Below, in pieces: positions 6,438 through 12,180 of a stretch of 14,347 nucleotides of DNA. This DNA is from JBEIUL01 sp044356865 (GTDB lineage: Bacteria; Planctomycetota; Phycisphaerae; Phycisphaerales; SM1A02). The notes under the pieces are model-generated. The model worked only from the letters and a program-made list of their open reading frames with translations. It searched no databases and had not been told where the DNA came from. The position numbers and the translations under genes were made by a program. The stretch lies in NCBI GenBank assembly GCA_044356865.1, contig JBIKVN010000058.1:1-14347 (forward strand). Direction: 5' to 3'. Positions within the stretch are counted from its first letter, which is position 1; the number at the start of each line of letters is the position of its first letter.

Positions 6438-8725
6438 GGGCGGGCGGGCTCCGGACCGTCGTCGTGGAAGATGCCGTGAAAGTTCGACCTTTCGGGGCGT
6501 TCCGCCGGACGGCCGGTGGCTTGTCGGGTGCCGTCCCCGCGACCCGGCGGATACGCGTCGGGATCGCCCCCGAGATCGAGATGCAGGCTGAACGAGTACG
6601 CCCCGCCGGTCGGCGGCGGCTCGAGGAAGTGGTAGTCGTTGCCGCCGGATTCCCCGAGGATCGAGCTCCCGTGCCCGATGCGGCGGTCGCGGCCGCCAAG
6701 ATCCAGCAGGATCGCGATCGACTGGTTTGCCGCGGCGCCCATCGCGAGCCCGTCGGCCTGGAACGAATCGCTGCCGCCGCGATCGACGAGCCACGCCACC
6801 GACTGGTCCCACGCTCCGGCCTGGTTCGCGGCGATGCGGGCGACATAGGAATCATCGCCGGCGTCCTCGAGCAGGATCCCGGCCGCCTGGTGGGCCGCCG
6901 AACCCTGCGAGTAGCGATCGCCCGCGTACCGGTCGTGCCCGCCGCGATCGTGCAGGACGCCCAGCCCGTGGTAGTAGCCGATGCCTTGCGAAAACTCGCC
7001 CGCCTCGTACCGGTCGTCGCCCGCCGCGTCGACGAGAAGGCCGACGCCGCCGAACGCCGCGTTCCGCAGCCCGATGCCGCAGCCCTGGCCGAAACTCAGG
7101 AACGTCGCGGGAACGCCGTAGGTCGAAGGCACCGGCCCGTCCATCCGGTAGAGGTCGTTCCCCGCGAGGTCGGCCAGCACGCCCACCCCGCGCGGGCCCC
7201 CGATGCCCTGGGCGTACGCCGCCGCGTCGAAGCGATCGTCGCCGCCGAGGTCGAGCAGGATCCCGCCGCCCCAGGCCCCGGCGCCGTGCGACCAGGTCTC
7301 GCCGAGGTAGAGGTCGTTCCCGCCGCGATCGACGACCGCGCCGACCCCGAGCACCCCGCATCCGGCGACGCCGAATCGACCCTCGTGGCGATCGTCGCCG
7401 CCGCGATCGTCGACGATGAAGAAACCCGCGAGCCCGCAGCCGATGCCTTGCTCGGGATGGCCGAGGTAACGATCGTTCCCGGCGAGATCGACCACGCCGC
7501 GGGCCCCGAGCGTCACCGCCGAGAGCCGGTACTCGTCGTTTCCGCCCATCTCGAGCACCGCCGCGACCTTCGCGAGGTCGTAGCGGTTGTCGCCCGGGCC
7601 GCCGACCACCGCCCAGCCGAGCCCGGGGATCTCGCGGGCGGCCAGGATCGTGCCCTCGACGGCGCCGCGCAGTTCTTCCGGCAGCGGCTCGGGTTCGGCG
7701 GCCGCGGGGTCGAAGCCGATCGCGAACTCGACATCGAACTGCCCGAGAGCCGCGACGAGCGGCCCGAGCTCGAGCGTCGCGCCGCTGCGGATGGCCGCGA
7801 GCCGCTCGGCGACCCGTTCCCCGCGGAAGACCTCGCCGCCCATCATCCGCGCGAGCGAATCGCGGGCGTCGGCGACGAGCGTGGCGTCGCCGGCCCGAGA
7901 CCCGAGCGCCGCCTCCGCCGCCGGGCGCGGCCCGTTCACCAGGAAATCGAGGGCGAAAAGCCCGTGCGAGGGCGTCGGCACCGGCAGCGAGCCGTGGGCC
8001 TCGTGGGGGGGAAGCTCGAGGCCGAGGCTCCGTCCGAGCGTCGCGCGGACGATCGCGAACGGATGTCGCGGGTCGCCGGCGAGCGGTTCCGTCGCCGTCG
8101 CGGCGATCTCGGGCAGCGAGGTCGGGTGGTCGAGGGCGAGGGCCACCGCCGGCAGTCCCGCCGCGTCGCGCTGGGCGCGGGCACCGGCCGAGACGGCCGC
8201 GACGCTTGCGGCGAGTTCCTTCGCGCGGTCGAGATCCGCGACCGGCCCCGCCGCGTGTCCGGCGAAGAGCCCGGGCGCGGGCGCCGCCCGCGGCGGCGAG
8301 TCGTCCCGCACGTTCTCGACCGAGCCCCGCCAGCGTTCGCCCTCGGCCAGCTCGACCTCGAGCTCGATCGCCTCGGCCGCGTGCTCGACCTCGCCCGCGC
8401 GACTCGGGATCCGCCACTCCGCACCGATCGCCGGCCGCACCGTGAGCCGCACCCGCTCGCCCGGCAAGCGCTCCGCCACCGCACGCCGCAGGGCTTCGCG
8501 CGACGCGGGCCGCCCGTCGATCGCGACCAGAAGGTCGGGCCGTCGCACCCGCTCGCCGTTCAGGCCCCACCCGCCGAGCGGGCCGGGGCCGACCCCGGTG
8601 ATCACGCAGCCGACCTCGGGCACGTCGCGGACGCTGAGGCCGAGGTGGGCGCCCGAATCCGGCGCGGCGAGCGCGATCGCCCCGATCGCCCCAATCGCAA
8701 GAAGGACAAGCGGGACCGACGGCAT
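6434..8725 (-). CDS. Exported PDZ-like protein with a 27-residue-repeat C-terminal half
   Basis: I know no named family for the whole 763-residue protein. Residues 1-21 (PLVLLAIGAIGAIALAA) form a hydrophobic signal sequence, though without basic residues. Residues about 28-97 resemble a PDZ domain: HLGLSVRDVPEVGCVITGV, then GERVRRPDLLVAIDGRP, then LPGERVRLTV. Residues 110-390 are unassigned, with alanine-rich helices. Residues 394-725 carry repeats with a [AG]-G-x-D-x-[YF] core at a 26-28-residue spacing (for example 568, 595, 622, 650, 677). The Asp/Asn/Gly-rich turns could bind calcium as in beta-roll or beta-helix proteins, but the period is not that of RTX nonapeptides. The ATG at 8725 has a TAGCAT box 8 nt upstream and no SD. 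It is coupled to yihY by ATGA and divergent from the pseudouridine synthase. Confidence 0.8.
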   Translation of the reverse strand: MPSVPLVLLAIGAIGAIALAAPDSGAHLGLSVRDVPEVGCVITGVGPGPLGGWGLNGERVRRPDLLVAIDGRPASREALRRAVAERLPGERVRLTVRPAIGAEWRIPSRAGEVEHAAEAIELEVELAEGERWRGSVENVRDDSPPRAAPAPGLFAGHAAGPVADLDRAKELAASVAAVSAGARAQRDAAGLPAVALALDHPTSLPEIAATATEPLAGDPRHPFAIVRATLGRSLGLELPPHEAHGSLPVPTPSHGLFALDFLVNGPRPAAEAALGSRAGDATLVADARDSLARMMGGEVFRGERVAERLAAIRSGATLELGPLVAALGQFDVEFAIGFDPAAAEPEPLPEELRGAVEGTILAAREIPGLGWAVVGGPGDNRYDLAKVAAVLEMGGNDEYRLSAVTLGARGVVDLAGNDRYLGHPEQGIGCGLAGFFIVDDRGGDDRHEGRFGVAGCGVLGVGAVVDRGGNDLYLGETWSHGAGAWGGGILLDLGGDDRFDAAAYAQGIGGPRGVGVLADLAGNDLYRMDGPVPSTYGVPATFLSFGQGCGIGLRNAAFGGVGLLVDAAGDDRYEAGEFSQGIGYYHGLGVLHDRGGHDRYAGDRYSQGSAAHQAAGILLEDAGDDSYVARIAANQAGAWDQSVAWLVDRGGSDSFQADGLAMGAAANQSIAILLDLGGRDRRIGHGSSILGESGGNDYHFLEPPPTGGAYSFSLHLDLGGDPDAYPPGRGDGTRQATGRPAERPERSNFHGIFHDDGPEPARP
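6551..7546 (-). repeat. Coding repeat region: about 12 copies of a 27-residue GGxDxY unit
   Basis: Core hexamers begin at residues 394 GGNDEY, 415 AGNDRY, 442 GGDDRH, 468 GGNDLY, 494 GGDDRF, 521 AGNDLY, 568 AGDDRY, 595 GGHDRY, 622 AGDDSY, 650 GGSDSF, 677 GGRDRR and 694 GGNDYH, with a degenerate GGDPDAY at 719. Spacing is mostly 26-28, with one 47-residue step at 521-568. Between cores a second semi-conserved segment reads roughly F-S-Q-G-I-G, followed by a hydrophobic strand such as GVGVLADL or AGILLEDA. Confidence 0.85.
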
Positions 8726-8733
8726 GGGCCGGG

Positions 8734-8739
8734 ATGCTA
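8734..8739 (-). promoter_or_regulatory. Putative -10 box TAGCAT for the PDZ-repeat gene
   Basis: TAGCAT in the context CGG-TAGCAT ends 8 nt before the ATG at 8725 with only CCCGGCCC between, so there is no SD. It faces a second box for the opposite strand 13 nt away. Confidence 0.5.
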
Positions 8740-8752
8740 CCGGGCTCCGCCC

Positions 8753-8758
8753 TATCAT
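8753..8758 (+). promoter_or_regulatory. Putative -10 box TATCAT for the pseudouridine synthase gene
   Basis: TATCAT in the context CCC-TATCAT ends 9 nt before the GTG at 8768 with CCTCGCCCC between and no SD. It supports GTG 8768 as the true start. Confidence 0.5.
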
Positions 8759-8767
8759 CCTCGCCCC

Positions 8768-9577
8768 GTGCCCCGTACCCCGCCGCATCCCTATTCCCGC
8801 GACGACCGCGGCCCGCGCCTCCAGAAGGTCCTCGCCGAGGCCGGCTACGGCTCGCGGCGAACCTGTGAGGAGCTCATCGAGAACGGCCTGGTCCGGGTGA
8901 ACGGCGACCTCGTCGAGCGCCTGCCGGCCTGGGTCGACCCGCACGAGGACCGGATCACCGTCGACGGGAAGCCGCTCAAGCGGGCCGAGCGGCTGGTGAC
9001 GGTCATGCTCTTCAAGCCCCGCGGCACGGTCTGCACCAACTCCGACCCCGAGGGCCGGGTCCGGGCGATCGACCTCGTGAAGCACCCGGCGAAGCCGCGG
9101 CTCTTCCCGGTCGGCCGGCTCGACCTCGAGTCGAGCGGGCTGCTGTTGCTGACCAACGACGGCGAGCTCGCGAACCGCCTCACCCATCCCCGCTACGAGG
9201 TCCACAAGGGCTACGAGGTCACCGTCGCGGGCGAGGTCTCCGACGACGAGATCGCCAAGCTCGAGAAGGGCATCTTCCTGAACGAGAAGGACGAGCCCGG
9301 CCGCAAGACCAGTGACTCGCGTCTCGAGGTCGTGAAGCGGACCCGCGAGAAGACCATGCTCTTCATCGAGCTTCGCGAGGGCCGCAACCGGCAGGTCCGC
9401 CGCATGCTGCTGAAGGTCGGCCATCCGGTGAAGAAGCTCCGCCGCGTCCGCATGGGCCCGCTGCAGCTCAAGGGGCTGGCGGTGGGCGAGTGGCGCGACC
9501 TGACGCCCGGCGAGATGCGCTCGCTGCGGAAGGCGGCGGGGCTCGGGAACACGAAGCCGGCGCGGCGCGAACGATGA
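8768..9577 (+). CDS. RluB/RsuA-family pseudouridine synthase (S4 domain)
   Basis: The 269-residue protein isomerises a uridine of ribosomal RNA to pseudouridine. An N-terminal S4 RNA-binding domain spans about 16-63 (RLQKVLAEAGYGSRRTCEELI, then GLVRVNG). The catalytic domain contains the RsuA-family motif GRLDLESSGLLLLTNDGE (116-133) with nucleophile Asp119, then HKGYEVTV (146-153) and the C-terminal motif EGRNRQVRRM (204-213). The target may be 23S rRNA (RluB-like) or 16S rRNA (RsuA-like); the general architecture favours RluB but does not settle it. GTG 8768 was chosen since the homologous region begins soon after and a TATCAT box sits 9 nt upstream; the frame is open further upstream only as an antisense shadow of the neighbouring gene. 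The FmdB-like gene follows after 21 nt, probably in one operon. Confidence 0.93.
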   Translation: MPRTPPHPYSRDDRGPRLQKVLAEAGYGSRRTCEELIENGLVRVNGDLVERLPAWVDPHEDRITVDGKPLKRAERLVTVMLFKPRGTVCTNSDPEGRVRAIDLVKHPAKPRLFPVGRLDLESSGLLLLTNDGELANRLTHPRYEVHKGYEVTVAGEVSDDEIAKLEKGIFLNEKDEPGRKTSDSRLEVVKRTREKTMLFIELREGRNRQVRRMLLKVGHPVKKLRRVRMGPLQLKGLAVGEWRDLTPGEMRSLRKAAGLGNTKPARRER

Positions 9578-9598
9578 TGCGTTGAGAGGAAGCGAACC

Positions 9599-9832
9599 AT
9601 GCCCATGTACGAGTACGAGTGCGAACAGGACGGCGAGATCATCACCCTCTTGCGGCCGATGCGCGACGCCGACGCCCCGGTCGACGATCCGCGCGGCCGT
9701 GGCCGGACCTTCCGACGCCGCCAGTCGACCTTCGCGACCTCGGGCGGCGCGGAAGCCTCGGGCGGCGCGAGCCTGCCGATCGGCGGCTGTTGCCCGTGCG
9801 GCAAGTCCGCGGGCCAGTGCGGCCGCAACTGA
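9599..9832 (+). CDS. Small FmdB-like protein with a degenerate zinc ribbon
   Basis: The 77-residue protein begins MPMYEYECEQDGE, the start of FmdB-type putative regulatory proteins (normally MPxYEYxCxxCG). In those, two CxxC knuckles bind zinc. Here only Cys8 of the first knuckle is present, its partner is Asp11, and the second knuckle position reads VDDPRG (28-33), so the normal zinc site is lost. Four cysteines instead cluster at the C-terminus (CCPCGKSAGQC, 64-74) and might bind metal. A strong SD (GAGAGGA) precedes the ATG, and the gene lies 21 nt after the pseudouridine synthase and 19 nt before the DUF429 gene, so it is probably cotranscribed. Function is unknown for the whole family in most species. 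Confidence 0.75.
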   Translation: MPMYEYECEQDGEIITLLRPMRDADAPVDDPRGRGRTFRRRQSTFATSGGAEASGGASLPIGGCCPCGKSAGQCGRN

Positions 9833-9851
9833 ACCGGAAAGCTCCCTCCGC

Positions 9852-10601
9852 GTGCTTCTCCATGGCGTCGATTTCTCGGGAGCCGACTCGGGCGGGTCGG
9901 CGAAGATCCGCGTCGTCACCCGCGACCTCGCCGATCCGCGGTCGCCCGTCCGCGTCGAGCCGCGGGCCGACCGCGAGCGGCTGAAGCGGGGGATCCTCGC
10001 CTCGGCCTCCGACGGCCGCTCGCACCTCTGGCGGATCGACGCCCCGTTCTCGCTGCCGCTCGAGACCCTCGAGGCCCATCGCGTCGGCCCTGGCTGGCTC
10101 GACATGGCCCGCTGGATGCGCGACTTCGGGACCCCGCGCGGCTGGCGGGTCGCCCTGCGCGACACGAGCCGCCGCGAGCCGCGCCGCACCTGCGACCGCG
10201 TCTTCCACGCCCCGATGGCCCCGATGAACCTGCGGGTCTTCAAGCAGACCTGGACGCTCGTCTGCGAGGTGCTGCTGCCGCTCGCCGAGGCGGGCCTGCG
10301 GATCGACGCCCTGCATGAGGCACGGTCGGCCGCGACGCTCGTCGAGGGCTGCCCGGCGTCGGTGCTCTTCCTTCGCGAATGGCCCGCCCGCGGCTACAAG
10401 GGCAAGGGCGAGCCGCCGCGGCTGGTTCGGGCGGACCTCGTGAAACGGCTCGACCGCGACGGCCTGCGCATCCCGAAGCCCATTGCCGACGACGCGATCT
10501 CCGACGAGGAGGGCGACCTCCTCGACGCGATCCTGCTCGTGACCGACCCGGTGGCCGGTCCGCCGCCGGCCGAGGCGGTCCGCGAGGGCTGGATCCGCTG
10601 A
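9852..10601 (+). CDS. DUF429-like protein, predicted RNase H-fold
   Basis: The 249-residue product resembles DUF429 proteins, predicted to have an RNase H-like fold with possible nuclease activity. Landmarks are an N-terminal strand with an acid (LLHGVDFSGADSG, 2-14, Asp7), WRIDAPFSLPL (60-70, Asp63), a conserved TCDRVFHAPMAP segment (113-124), LVEGCPASVLF (163-173), ARGYKGKGEPPRLVRADL (179-196) and an acidic helix EEGDLLDAILLV (219-230). The spaced acids Asp7, Asp63, Glu165 and Asp222/225 would be the catalytic candidates. The start is the GTG at 9852, the first in-frame initiator before the homologous region; GGAAAG lies 12 nt upstream, a weak SD. It closes the operon begun by the pseudouridine synthase and converges on the DinB gene, with 7 nt between stops. 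The family call is from motif pattern only. Confidence 0.65.
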   Translation: MLLHGVDFSGADSGGSAKIRVVTRDLADPRSPVRVEPRADRERLKRGILASASDGRSHLWRIDAPFSLPLETLEAHRVGPGWLDMARWMRDFGTPRGWRVALRDTSRREPRRTCDRVFHAPMAPMNLRVFKQTWTLVCEVLLPLAEAGLRIDALHEARSAATLVEGCPASVLFLREWPARGYKGKGEPPRLVRADLVKRLDRDGLRIPKPIADDAISDEEGDLLDAILLVTDPVAGPPPAEAVREGWIR

Positions 10602-10613
10602 GAAGACCTCAGC
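10597..10613. terminator. Short perfect hairpin spanning both convergent stop codons
   Basis: GCTGAG-AAGAC-CTCAGC forms a 6-bp stem with a 5-nt loop. The left arm contains the TGA of the DUF429 gene (10599-10601), and the right arm contains the complement of the TGA of the DinB gene (10609-10611). No T-run follows on either strand, so intrinsic termination is uncertain; a bidirectional 3'-end-stabilising role is an inference. Confidence 0.35.
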
Positions 10614-11151
10614 CTGCGTCGCGCTCGAGCCGATGCTCGCGCACCCACCGGATCTGCGCCGTGTGGTGCCGGGCGTGCCAGGCGTAGAGGTCGACGAGGT
10701 GCCAGAGCGGGAAGATCGAGTTCCGCTCGGGATGGAAGTACTCGCGGCCGAAGGCCTCGGACGGGAGGCTCCGCAGGAGAAGCACCCAGCGGGCGTGCAC
10801 CGACTCGAAGATCCGCAGGCTCAGCTCGGGGTCGGCGTCACGGGCGTCGACGGTTTCCGCCCAGAGGCTCTCGTCGTAGGGCTTCACCGTGGGCCGGTCC
10901 TCGGTCAGCGTGAGCTTCGTCCGCACCAGTGCGTTCAGGTGGCTGTCGGCGAGGTGGTGGACGATCTGCCGCACCGTCCAGTGCCGGTACTTCAGGTCGA
11001 AGCCGAGCGGCGGCAGGCCGAGGGTCGCCGTGCGCAGGGCCCGCGGGGCCGCCTCGAGCGAGTCGATCGCGGCGCGGATCGCGGTCGGGTCCGGCTTCGG
11101 TTCGGGCGTGAACGGGCCGGCGGGATGGATGGGCGGATCGGGAACGCTCAT
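10609..11151 (-). CDS. DinB/YfiT-family metal-dependent protein (putative S-transferase/hydrolase)
   Basis: The 180-residue product is a four-helix-bundle DinB-superfamily protein of the YfiT/BstA type. After a proline-rich N-terminus, GFDLKYRHWTVRQIVHHLADSHLNA (50-74) and LVDLYAWHARHHTAQI (152-167) are the family landmarks. The three histidine metal ligands are probably His66, His159 and His163, as in Bacillus YfiT. These enzymes act on thiol conjugates (for example bacillithiol S-transferases) or as poorly defined hydrolases; the substrate cannot be read here. The ATG at 11151 has a TACCTT box 7 nt upstream and no SD. The gene follows queE by 20 nt on the same strand but seems to carry its own promoter overlapping the queE stop region. 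Confidence 0.88.
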   Translation of the reverse strand: MSVPDPPIHPAGPFTPEPKPDPTAIRAAIDSLEAAPRALRTATLGLPPLGFDLKYRHWTVRQIVHHLADSHLNALVRTKLTLTEDRPTVKPYDESLWAETVDARDADPELSLRIFESVHARWVLLLRSLPSEAFGREYFHPERNSIFPLWHLVDLYAWHARHHTAQIRWVREHRLERDAG

Positions 11152-11158
11152 GCGGCGG

Positions 11159-11164
11159 AAGGTA
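11159..11164 (-). promoter_or_regulatory. Putative -10 box TACCTT for the DinB-family gene
   Basis: TACCTT in the context GGC-TACCTT ends 7 nt before the ATG at 11151, with CCGCCGC between and no SD. It lies in the 20-nt gap after queE. Confidence 0.45.
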
Positions 11165-11171
11165 GCCGCGG

Positions 11172-11918
11172 TCAGACCCCGCGGGTCCCGGGATCCCAGA
11201 TCTGCTTGTGGAGCTGCGTCTGCATCCGGACCGGCAGGCGGTCGGCGAGGATCCACTCGGCGAGGTCGCGTGACACGAGGCCGGCGCACCCGGCGATCTC
11301 GCGGCCCGCCGCCTGGGCGAAGACCGGGCTGAACAGCACGGCCTTTACGCGTTCGGCAAGCCGCTCGCGGAGGACCAGCTCGCGGGCCCACTCGTAATCG
11401 GCCCGGTCGACGATCACCAGCTTCACCTCGTCGTGCGGGCGCAGCCGGGCGAGGTTCCCCGCGAGGTTCCGCCCGCTTTCCCCGGATCCCGGCGTCTTCA
11501 CGTCGAGGATCACGATCGCCCGCGGGTCGACCGCCGCGGTGTCGATCGCGCCGCTCGTCTCGATGAGCACGGTGAAGCCGCGGTCGCAGAGCAGCCGCAC
11601 GAGGTCGAACGCCCGCTTCTGGGCCAGCGGCTCGCCGCCGGTGAGCTCGACGAGCGGGCAGCCGATGCGCTCGGCCTCGTCGACCAGCGAGCGGATGGAT
11701 CTCGGCGAGCCCTCGCGAAAGGCGTACTCGGTGTCGCAGTAGCGGCAGCGAAGCGGGCAGCCGGAGAGCCGGATGAAGAGGCAGGGGCATCCCGCCCAGG
11801 TCGACTCGCCTTGGATCGAGTGGAAGGTCTCGTTCACCCGGAGCGACGCCGCCAGCGGGTCGGAGCCGGGCTCGGTCGCCCCGTCGGGCTCGGGGAGGAT
11901 GGGCAGGGCGGTGTCCAC
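11172..11918 (-). CDS. queE: 7-carboxy-7-deazaguanine synthase (radical SAM)
   Basis: QueE converts 6-carboxytetrahydropterin to 7-carboxy-7-deazaguanine, the ring-contraction step on the way to preQ0 and the tRNA nucleoside queuosine. The 248-residue protein has the key motifs: NETFHSIQGESTWAG (29-43), the cluster motif C-x3-C-x2-C at Cys54, Cys58 and Cys61 (GCPLRCRYCDTEYAF), the SAM-binding ELTGGEPL (91-98), VLIETSGA (117-124), DVKTPGSGE (139-147) and the C-terminal QLHKQIWDP (235-243). Length fits the family. The start is GTG at 11918; GGAAGG lies 12 nt upstream, a rather long spacing. No TANNNT box is close, so it may be read from the tRNA-Leu promoter past the terminator-like hairpin. 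No queC, queD or queF is adjacent. Confidence 0.93.
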   Translation of the reverse strand: MDTALPILPEPDGATEPGSDPLAASLRVNETFHSIQGESTWAGCPCLFIRLSGCPLRCRYCDTEYAFREGSPRSIRSLVDEAERIGCPLVELTGGEPLAQKRAFDLVRLLCDRGFTVLIETSGAIDTAAVDPRAIVILDVKTPGSGESGRNLAGNLARLRPHDEVKLVIVDRADYEWARELVLRERLAERVKAVLFSPVFAQAAGREIAGCAGLVSRDLAEWILADRLPVRMQTQLHKQIWDPGTRGV

Positions 11919-11936
11919 GGCGGCGGTCGGCCTTCC

Positions 11937-11971
11937 GGAAAGAAAGCCGCGGCGGCTCGTGGCCGCCGCGG
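11937..11971 (-). terminator. Intrinsic terminator downstream of tRNA-Leu
   Basis: On the minus strand CCGCGGCGGC-CACGA-GCCGCCGCGG forms a perfect 10-bp GC stem with a 5-nt loop, followed by CTTTCTTT. It lies 50 nt after the tRNA 3' end and just before queE. It would end the tRNA transcript; partial read-through could feed queE. Confidence 0.7.
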
Positions 11972-11978
11972 TCAGGTC

Positions 11979-12123
11979 TGCCCCAAGTTTCCGGGAGGGC
12001 GTCGGCCGCCCGACCCGGGAATGCCCAGAAGAGGACTCGAACCTCCAAGGGATTTAACTCCCACCAGCACCTCAAGCTGGCGCGTCTGCCAATTCCGCCA
12101 CCTGGGCTGCGGAACTTGGGGCA
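11979..12123 (-). repeat. Complementary arms flanking the tRNA-Leu precursor
   Basis: TGCCCCAAGTTCC (arm at 12111-12123, 5' leader) is complementary to GGAAACTTGGGGCA (arm at 11979-11992, 3' trailer), giving 13 pairs with one bulged A. The leader arm begins 4 nt before the tRNA 5' end. In the transcript they could close a long stem around the tRNA. Confidence 0.6.
12022..12107 (-). tRNA. tRNA-Leu (anticodon GAG)
   Basis: The 86-nt class II tRNA starts GCCCAGG and ends TCTGGGC plus discriminator A, giving a 7-bp acceptor stem with one G-U pair. The anticodon arm is CCAGC-TTGAGGT-GCTGG, so the anticodon is GAG (complement of 12071-12073), reading CUC and CUU; CUC is heavily used in this window. 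A variable arm (GGGA...TCCC) and the T loop GGTTCGAGTCC are present. CCA is not encoded (TTC follows the discriminator). Confidence 0.96.
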
Positions 12124-12131
12124 AGTCGGGA

Positions 12132-12137
12132 ACTATA
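12132..12137 (-). promoter_or_regulatory. -10 box TATAGT for tRNA-Leu
   Basis: TATAGT in the context CGC-TATAGT lies 24 nt before the tRNA 5' end. TTGCGG with a 16-nt spacer could serve as a -35 element. A start 6-7 nt downstream would make the leader begin at the flanking stem arm. Confidence 0.65.
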
Positions 12138-12180
12138 GCGGGGGACTCGCCGCCCGCAAAGGGCAGGGGAAGCCTCCGCC

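Noticed and set aside
6551..7546. RTX-type nonapeptide calcium-binding repeats
   Set aside because: The core resembles GGxD, but the 26-28-residue period and the lack of consecutive GGxGxDxUx units do not match RTX.
6464..8767. Very long open frame on the plus strand opposite the PDZ-repeat gene, continuous with the pseudouridine synthase frame
   Set aside because: It is a shadow: GC-rich codon bias leaves the antisense frame open. The residues are low-complexity Arg/Pro/Ala/Asp without domain signals, while the minus strand shows a signal sequence, PDZ motifs and regular repeats.
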